Shown here: positions 24,801-33,800 of the stretch, piece by piece | Layout: every line of letters begins with the position of its first letter | Position numbering within the stretch: position 1 is the first letter of the stretch | Assembly: GCF_027172205.1 (NCBI RefSeq) | Contig: NC_070603.1 | Span: forward strand, 6,126,501-6,190,500 | DNA: 64,000 nt | Direction: 5' to 3' | DNA from: Podarcis raffonei | Taxonomy: Eukaryota; Chordata; Lepidosauria; Squamata; Lacertidae | Program-made: the position numbers and the translations under genes | Notes under the pieces: generated by a model | What the model saw: only the letters and a program-made list of their open reading frames with translations | The model's database searches: none | Told to the model about the DNA's origin: nothing

Positions 24801-27800
24801 TTGGGGTGAACGCTGAAGGGGCTCTTCAACAAGTGGTTGATTCCTTTGCTGACATTCATATCTAGCCGTGGAAAACAGTACTGAAGCATGATCTCAGACT
24901 CAGTGTGCGCCATTTTCTTGAGTGTGCTCTGGGAAGGAAGAGGAAGATTGGGAAGGGTTCAAACTTGGGAGGATCTTTTGTAGGCATCTGTATTTCACCC
25001 CTCTATTAGAAGGAGGCTACGCTGTGGGTTAAACCAGAGAGCCTAGGACTTGCCGATCAGAAGGTCGGCGGGTCGAATCCCCGCGACGGGGTCAGCTCCT
25101 GTTGCTCGGTCTCAGCTCCTGTCCACCTAGCAGTTTGAAAGCATGTCAAAGTGCAAGTAGATAAATAGGTACCGCTCCGGCGGGAAGGTAAACGGCGTTT
25201 CCGTGCGTTGCTCTGGTTCGCCAGAAGCGGCTTAGTCCTGCTGTCCACATGACCCGGAAGCTGTACGCCGGCTCCCTCGGCCAATAAAGCGAGATGAGTG
25301 CCGCAACCCCAGAGTCAGCCATGACTGGACCTAATGGTCAGGGGTCCCTTTACCTTACAGTCGCAGAGGAAGGGTTGTGCCACCACAGCACCTAAGAGCA
25401 CACTCTGCGACTGCAACGCTGAACAGTTTTATATTGGGGGCAGGGGTGGAATCAGCAGAAGGGGTTAGTGAGAAGTGCTTTTATCAAGACAGGGGGTTCA
25501 AACACTGCCCATCCCAACAATCCCATTGCTTTAGAATTCAGCTGTCAATCCCACTTCTTGGTCAAGAAATAAAAGCTCGCCAGCTTCTCATGTTGCTTTG
25601 TTCCCCATCACCCAGTGCTGGCAGCCTAGGGACTCACCCAAAAGATTCTTATGATGCAAATGCCCCCTCCCCCGCTACCTCAAATACTTACACTGTGTCT
25701 TTCCAATGCTTTTGTCAAAAGCTCCCAGCGCTTGACTGAATCGTGCTTTTTAGTGAATTCCTGAAGCAGTTCTTTTCGAACTGGTGGCCAAATTGTTAAG
25801 GAGTTTCAAATCTGGTCCGAGGCCTGCTGGTGCCTGGGGCAGAGGAGCCCTGCTGGGTCAGACCAAAGGCCCATCGAGTCCAGCATCCTGTTTGCATAAT
25901 GGCCAACCGGACGCCTATGGAAAGCCGACAAGCAGGATACGAACACAACAGGATTCTCCCACCCAAGTTCCCCAGCAGCTGGTATTTAGAGGGATGCTGC
26001 TTCTGCATCAGTAAAATTTGGGGCATCACACGGCAGGACAGCGTCTCAAGCAAAGATATGCTCTCCCAACCTCACATTCCAAGCATACTTGTACAGTCAT
26101 ACCTCGGGTTACGAACGCTGCGGGTTGAGGACCGCGCCAAACCCGGAAGTACCGGAATGAGTTATTTCCGGGTGTCGGCGCTCACGCAGAAGCGCAAAAT
26201 AACATCACACACATGCGGAGAAGTGCCGAATCGCATCACGCGTGTGTGCAGACGTGGTGCTTCAGGCTGCGGGTTGCAAACGTGCCTCCTGCACGGATCA
26301 TGTTTGCAACCCGAGGTATGACTGTACTCCTGTCTCAGCGACGTTTACACTGGCTCAGTCGTGTACACAGAACGGGAGATAGCAGGAACCCCAAGAACGT
26401 GCACTACGGGGAGCTGGCTTCAGGCACCAGGCCTGATGGCAGACCAACTCTGTGTTACAAAGATTGAAGCAAACATGCCCTGAATGCTGGTAACATTGCC
26501 CCTGCCATATGGCACTCTCTTGCAGATTATTGCAATGCTAGGAAACAGACAGGTTGTGCATCCCTAGCAGTGACCGCAGGAGGAATGACTGCTGGGAGGA
26601 GCGCAGAGAGAAGCAACGCCATGCTGCATCTGCAGCAGCACAACCAGATGCCTTCATCTGCCCCGGTTGCAACAAAACATGTCTCTCCCATATCTTTCTC
26701 CAATGCCATAGCAAGCACTGTAACCTTCCAAGTTTGAATTCACCCCCAAAGGCAAATGGATGCCAACAACAACAGCAGCCGCTGCCTCCGATACGGGATA
26801 AATCTACTTACTGACTCCTGCATCAACACAAGTGCCAGTAAACAGACCCAGGGGTATCTGGATTTTGTCCCCATGGCATTGACTATTTATTGCAGGGAAG
26901 GAGAAGCTGTGGCCCTCCTAAAGTTAATGGAATATAGCCCCTATCATCCTTGGCCGTATACCATGTTGGATGGGAGTTGCAGCCCAACATCTGGAGGGCC
27001 ACAGGTTCCTCATCCCTGATTTTATGGGCATGTCACTAGTAAGATGTGCAGCACTCTCTGGCACGCCCCATGGGCTCTTGAAAGGATATTCTCTGGGACC
27101 AAAGCCAACACTTTTTCATAGCTCTCTTTACTTCCAAGAATGTCCTGCTCGACAAGTGCATACTCTCTGAAGTAACGCTTCACCACATTTAGAGATTCGC
27201 TGCAACAGAAGAGGGGAAAACATCAGAGTCAGAGGGTTAACTTTGGTGGAGAGGCAGGTGAATGGGCACAAGGAAGGTTACCGAGGGCATGGGCTGAAAG
27301 CACCGCAAGTGAACTATGTCGCCAGTCATCAGGAAGCACAACATTCCTGCTATGTATATAAAGCTCAATAATCCTCCTACACATACAAAGTTAGGGACGC
27401 GGGTGGCGCTGTGGGTTAAACCACAGAGCCTAGGACTTGCCGATCAGAAGGTCGGCGGTTCAAATCCCCGCGACGGGGTGAGCTCCCGTTGCTCGGTCCC
27501 TTCTCCTGCCAACCTAGCAGTTCGAAAGCACGAAGTGCAAGTAGATAAATAGGTACTGCTCCGGTGGGAAGGTAAACGGCGTTTCCGTGCGCTGCTCTGG
27601 TTCGCCAGAAGTGGCTTAATCATGCTGGCCACATGACCCGGAAGCTGTACGCCGGCTCCCTCGGCCAGTAAAGCGAGATGAGCGCCGCAACCCCAGAGTC
27701 GGCCACAACTGGACCTAATGGTCAGGAGTCCCTTTACCTTTATACAAAGTTAGTTATCTTTTATAAGGTGCTTTGGAGTAGGTGGGTGGCCTTTGCCCTG

Positions 27801-30800
27801 AAAGGTGCAATATGTTTACACACTCACACGCCCACCCACACCTAGGATTTTGGGAAAGAGGGAATTTCAGCAGGAACAGCCTGCCACACAGAGGTGATAA
27901 AAGCCTCAATGGCATTTCATTTGCTCTTGCCTAGGTCTGGGGAAATCTGTACAGCAGGACCTCCGGCTGTGCGCGGGATCCATTCCGGAGCTCCGGTCGG
28001 ATCCCAAGGAATTCGCAACCGGAGGTGCCTGTTCTGCGCATGTGCGCAGCAGGGTAGAGGGCTTCTGCGCATGTGGCAAAACCCGGAAAAATACTTCTGG
28101 GTTTGCCGCGTTTGCATCCTGAAGGATACGCAACCAGAGGTGTGCGCATCCAGAGGTACCACTGTATTGTTGAAGAAGGGAGCTGCAACATAGTATGGCA
28201 TCATTTTGTAGCATTGCCACACCCAACCCTGGTAGAAAAGCACAAATATTGCTAGAAGGGAAAAGAGAAGATTGCACAAATGGGATGCATGCCAATGGGC
28301 ATGTATTCCAGCACTTGCCTGCAGGAGGGGAAATGTAGATATGGTCTCGGAATTAGTAATGTGGTAATGTCTCTGTGCACATTAGGATAATGTGAGTTGA
28401 GTGGTTAATGTGCATAACAGCTGGCCATTGTGCACATCCACATGGGGAATGTGCACATAATCTGTCTATGAAAAGGGAATTCTGCACATTCTCCAGTCAT
28501 TATGCATAGTCTTCAATGGGCCTTTCCTCCACTTCACATCTGAATATTTACCCTTGGAGCTGCATTAACCACAGCCTACCCTAGTTTTGGGTCTAAACCA
28601 CAGAGCCTAGGGCTTGCCAATCAGAAGGTCAGCGGTTCGAATCCCCACAACGGGGTGAGCTCCCGTTGCTCGGTCCCTGCTCCTGCCAACCTAGTAGTTT
28701 GAAAGCACGTCAAAGTGCAAGTAGATGAATAGGTAGCGCTCCGGCGGGAAGGTAAATGGCATTTCCGTGCGCTGCTCTGGTTCACCAGAAGCGGCTTAGT
28801 CATGCTGGCCACATGACCCAGAAGCTGTCTGCGGACAAACGTCGGCTCCCTCAGCCAGTAAAGTCAGATGAGCGCCGCAACCCCAGAGTCGTCTGCGACT
28901 GGACTTAATGGTCAGGGGTCCCTTTACCTTTTACCCTAGTTTTAGGGTTTTAGGAGCAGCCCAAAAGCTTTCCCATGGCTCAAGGCTCTTATTATATAGA
29001 AGGCTTTTCTCAGCCCCCTGGTTCATGGTTAAGTGTGAAACAGAATGCCACTGAAGAAAGCCGCCCACAAGCCTCATCAATAGTTGCACCTATAGCTTCT
29101 ACACACCCTTCTCCACCAGAAAGCCACAATGCAGTCCATACCTCCTTATTCCATAGTGATTCTCAGCACAGCTTAAAACAACACTTAAAGCTTAACATTT
29201 GCTGAATAACCTATTCAGGATGTGCAACCTCTCTATGCTAGAAATGCCATAAATTCCCTGGCTGTTGCCTGAACTGACCTGATGAAAGGGTGGATGTTGT
29301 CCGGAAGAGTCACCTTCTTGATGGTCTCTTCGCCACCCTGTGAAATATGGAGGTTTAGTTTAGGTTGGTTTCTTTAAGCATCTTTCAGTCTATCTAATGT
29401 TTATTGGATGGATTTCCCCTCTAAATTGATTTTTTATTTTATTGTTATTTACGCTTTATACCGTATTTTATGCTGGTTTTTTTGTAGCATCAATTAAGTG
29501 TTTTAAATTTGTTGTTAGCCACCCTGAGCCCCGTTTCCTGAACCGGGAAGGGCGGGGTATAAATAAAAAATTATTATTTCCAAGTCAGTTTACAAACAAG
29601 AAAACATTTAAATACAAAATAAAGAAAGAAAACTAGAAGCTCAAAACAAGATTAAAAATGAGTCGAAAATGCACCAGAAAATAAAAAATATGCAAAATGA
29701 GCTCTGGTTAATACCCCTCCACTGAGAGCTAGAAACGTCATGCTTTATGGGCTTCCCAGAGGCATCTGGTTGGCCAATGTGAGAACAGTGCTCAAGTAGA
29801 TGAGCCTGTGGCCTGATCCAGCAGGATTCTCTGTTAATACACTTAAAGATTGCTTCTGGTCATGACACTGTGCTCTGCCTTTCCTTGTCCTAGGGGCATG
29901 TCCCGACGTGACAGGCCAGTGTTGTAGCTTAACTGGGCCACTGATTCTCTGCCCTCCAGTGTCACATAATCATAGAATTGTAGAGTTGGAAAGCACCCGA
30001 GGGTCATCTAGTCCAACCCCCTGCAATGCAGAAATTAAGTTCCACCTCCTTCTGTCCTAAAGATACCACACCTTCACAAGGGAGAGATATTCCACTGCTG
30101 CAGAACGGAGACTTGAAGACCACTTCCTGACCGATTCGTCACACACCCAGCAATGAACGCCTCTCCGTCCCGAGTACACCCAGAGGCGGTGCTTGATGCC
30201 AAAGTCCTCTGGAGGTGCAGAAGAGCAGAGTAGAAAGCACAAAAGGTAACAGCTTTGACAAGAATGCAATTATAAAACCTTAGTGCTGCGAGTGCTCATA
30301 GCGTTCTGCATGCATCATCTAAGGAATTCTTACAACAGTCCCGTAAGGTAGGCTGCCATTATTATTCTATTGCAGCTTTGACAAGAATGCATGAATAAAA
30401 CCTTAGTGCTGCAAGTGCACTAAGCTTAATTTGCCCCCCATCTGTTTAGGCCGGAAGTTCCTTGGGACAAGGACCCACCTTCTTTTGCTTACACTTCCCA
30501 AAAGGCTCCACAAAAGCCAATGGTACTGGATAAATCATAGAAGGGGAAGAAATGGAGGCAGTGAGAAATTTTACTTTCTTGGGCTCCATGATCACTGCAG
30601 ATGGTGACAGCAGCCACGAAATTAAAAGATGCCTGCTCCTTGGGAGAAGGGCGATGGCAAACCTAGACAGCATCTTAAAAAGCAGAGACATCACCTTGCC
30701 AACAAAGGTCCGTATAGTTAAAGCCATGGTTTTCCCAGTAGTGCTGTATGGAAGTGAGAGCTGGACCATAAAGAAGGCTGATCGCCAAAGAATTGATGCT

Positions 30801-33800
30801 TTTGAATTATGGTGCTGGAGGAGACTCTTGAGAGTCCCATGGACTGCAAGAAGATCAAACCTATCCATTCTGAAGGAAATCAGCCCTGAGTGCTCACTGG
30901 AAGGACAGATCCTGAAGCTGAGGCTCCAATACTTTGGTCACCTCATGAGAAGAGAAGACTCCCTGGAAAAGACCCTAATGTTGAGAAAGATGGAGGGCAC
31001 AAGGAGAAGGGGGCGACAGAGGACGAGATGGTTGGACAGTGTTCTCGAAGCTACCAGCATGAGTTTGACCAAACTGCGGGAGGCTGTGGAAGACAGGAGT
31101 GCCTGGCGTGCTCTGGTCCATGGGGTCACGAAGAGTCGGACACGACTAAACGACTAAACAACAACAACAACAACTAGATAAATCATACATTATGAAAATA
31201 TGGTACACACTGCTGGTAGGCGCTTAAACTTGGACTTGGGCGAGTCTCCGAAAGAAAGGTGGACAAAATGGTCAGTCTGGCAACAGTTGCTACATGGCCA
31301 TTGGCCACTTACCCATGAGTGCCCGGTCTATGATGCGGATGGCAATGGTCATTAGAGTCCAGCACTTGGGGCAGATCTCTGCAGAGCTGAAAGAAGAGTC
31401 GTTAAAAAATGAAGCCCTGATTAGTTTAAAAATATAACCCACGACTCCCAGCTTTCAAGGAAGCTTACAAAACCATATAAAAACCACAACAACCCAGTTC
31501 AGACAATTGTTCTAGACTCTGTGGTTTATGGAACAGTGGAAAAATGTTGGGGCTGAGCACTCATCCTCTCCTCTGTTGGCTTAAGTGCCAAGACCCTGGA
31601 CCGCATTAATCCAGAGTTTTATGTTATGTCCAAACTAGGAAGCTCTAAGTTAACGTCCCTTAACAAACAAGGAAGTAAGTCAGGGTGTGATCTGCTAAAT
31701 GCTCTTCAGCCCAAAGTGGGCAGTGTATTTTTTAACACACACACACCCCAAAGGCACTGAACAAGCAAATCCAAGAGGCGAGAGCCAGTATGGTGTAGTG
31801 GTTAAGAGCAGTAGTCTCGTAATCTGGGGAACCGGGTTCGTGTCTCCGCTCCTCCACATGCAGCTGCTGGGTGACCTTGGGCCAGTCACACTTCTTTGAA
31901 GTCTCTCAGCCCCACTCACCCCACAGAGTGTTTGTTGTGGGGGAGGAAGGGAAAGGAGAATGTTAGCCGCTTTGAGACTCCTTAAAGGGAGTGAAAGGCG
32001 GGATATCAAATCCAAACTCTTCTTCTTATTCTACGGCTTCAGGATTCAGTGGGAAGAGGCTTATATGTAATGAGTGGCAATTTCACTGAACATGAGAAGT
32101 CATTTGACACTGCATCCACACGGTGTTCTTGCGCACATTCTGAAGTTTCAGAATGGAAAAGGGATTTTCTTTTAATGAAATAATTTATACGATTTCGTGT
32201 TGCATCCAACACTTAGATCTAGCATGCTTATTATTATTAGGCGTGTGGGACAAAACAAAGGGTGGCTTCCATTATCCTGCCCACCTGCAATCTTGCATGC
32301 TGTGTCAGAAGACAGAGCACTTGGTTGAGTCAGGCTCAGCATGGCATATATTCTTCCAAGCTCCCAGAAGAGTGCTATTCAGAGTTCTTCAAGCTGCAGG
32401 CCTATTCAGACTTACCTGGCAGTAAGTCCCGTTGAACACAGTGGGACTTACTTCCAGGAAAACATGCACAGGATTGCACTGTCAAGGCTCCTCCAGATGA
32501 CCTAGCAAGTCATTTGTTCAACCCCCCACTTCTGAATGAATTTCCCTGTCACTTTGCAAACTGCAAAAAGCCTGGTTCTTTTTTAAAGTGGATTTGTTGT
32601 GCCAGGGTGACAGGGCCCTTTAATCCTCTTCTACTGTACAGACCTAAAGTTCTGGTATCCACTTGTGTGGGAATCCTTCCCACAAAATACTGAGAGTCTA
32701 GACTCCCATTTAATGTGCTGTCAAGGTTCAGGGAATGCCCACACATGGAAATAAAGTACAAAAACAGACAATAAGCTTAAAGTAAAAACGAAACAAGTTT
32801 CTAGTCCATAACTGTTACAACAACGCTGGAAGCATAGACGTGGGCAGCATCTTGTGAAGTTCAGAGCAGAACTCAAGAGTGATCAGTCAATGGAGAGCGA
32901 ATGCTCTACCCACCTTCCCAAACATATACAATTATCATCCTCACCAACAAATTGGCTTCTTGTCCCCAAATCACTATCCCAGAAGGGTAACAAAAATACC
33001 TGCAGCATCTTCTAACATCATCGTAATCTGTCATGTCTATATCAAATACGAGCTCTTTCTCCTGGGCCTGGAAGGCACCTAGGTGTACCATGTTGTGCTG
33101 GATGGGCTGCAGGAAAGCGAAAGGGAACAGAAATAACTTAGAAATGATAGCTGCTTGCCGTAATTTAGAATTTTATTTCCCTGCCTTGTGACAGTTAACT
33201 AATTGGGGTTTTTTTTTCAACGGTTCCGGTAAAATTATGTTTTATCATATTTGTACGGTCAAAGGGCCAAGTCTTTTTTTAAGCCAGTTAAATGGTGGAC
33301 TCTAGGGCAGGCAGTTTTGAAAACTTTTTCTAAATCATTTTTATAACAGGACTGAGGAACCTGTGACCCTCCAACTGTTGCTGGACTCCAGCTCCCATCA
33401 GCCGCAGCCAGCAATGCTACTGGCCAGGGTGATGATGGGAGTTGTAGTGCAGAAACACCTGGAGATTCCTCGGCCTGGCTTTATAGCACTGAAGTGCATA
33501 CCTTGTGCGAATACACGGCCCCAATGTCAATTTTGTAAGGGCACATTTTCTGGATCTCTTTTTCCAATTCCAAGGGTGTGTTGAAAGACTGGTACCGCAC
33601 GTAGATGTCATCACGGAGCGTGAATGAAAACTCCCTTCGCTGAAAGTAATTCTTTGACACTGCAAAAGGAAGATCACATGCTAGTTACATTGCGCAGCAC
33701 AGTTTCTGCTTTGAATCTCAGCTCTTCCACGAAGCTGGCAAGGCGGTCTTAGGCAAGATGCTGTTCTCCAAGCCCCAGTTCTCCTTTTGCAATATGGTGG

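Larger units (their letters stand above)
25784..27089 (-). other. PRIM1: PRIM1 intron 7: U12-type (minor spliceosome) AT-AC intron
   Basis: On the minus strand the intron begins ATATCCTTTC directly after codon 249 plus one base. It ends GGCCAC, with the branch-site motif CTCCTTAAC at 25,803-25,795, 12 nt before the terminal AC. These are the three hallmarks of the AT-AC class of U12 introns. No GT-AG alternative keeps the frame and homology: the AT-AC junction joins VPE to T exactly as in the human protein. The minor spliceosome (U11, U12, U4atac, U6atac) would be needed to make PRIM1 mRNA. Confidence 0.93.
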
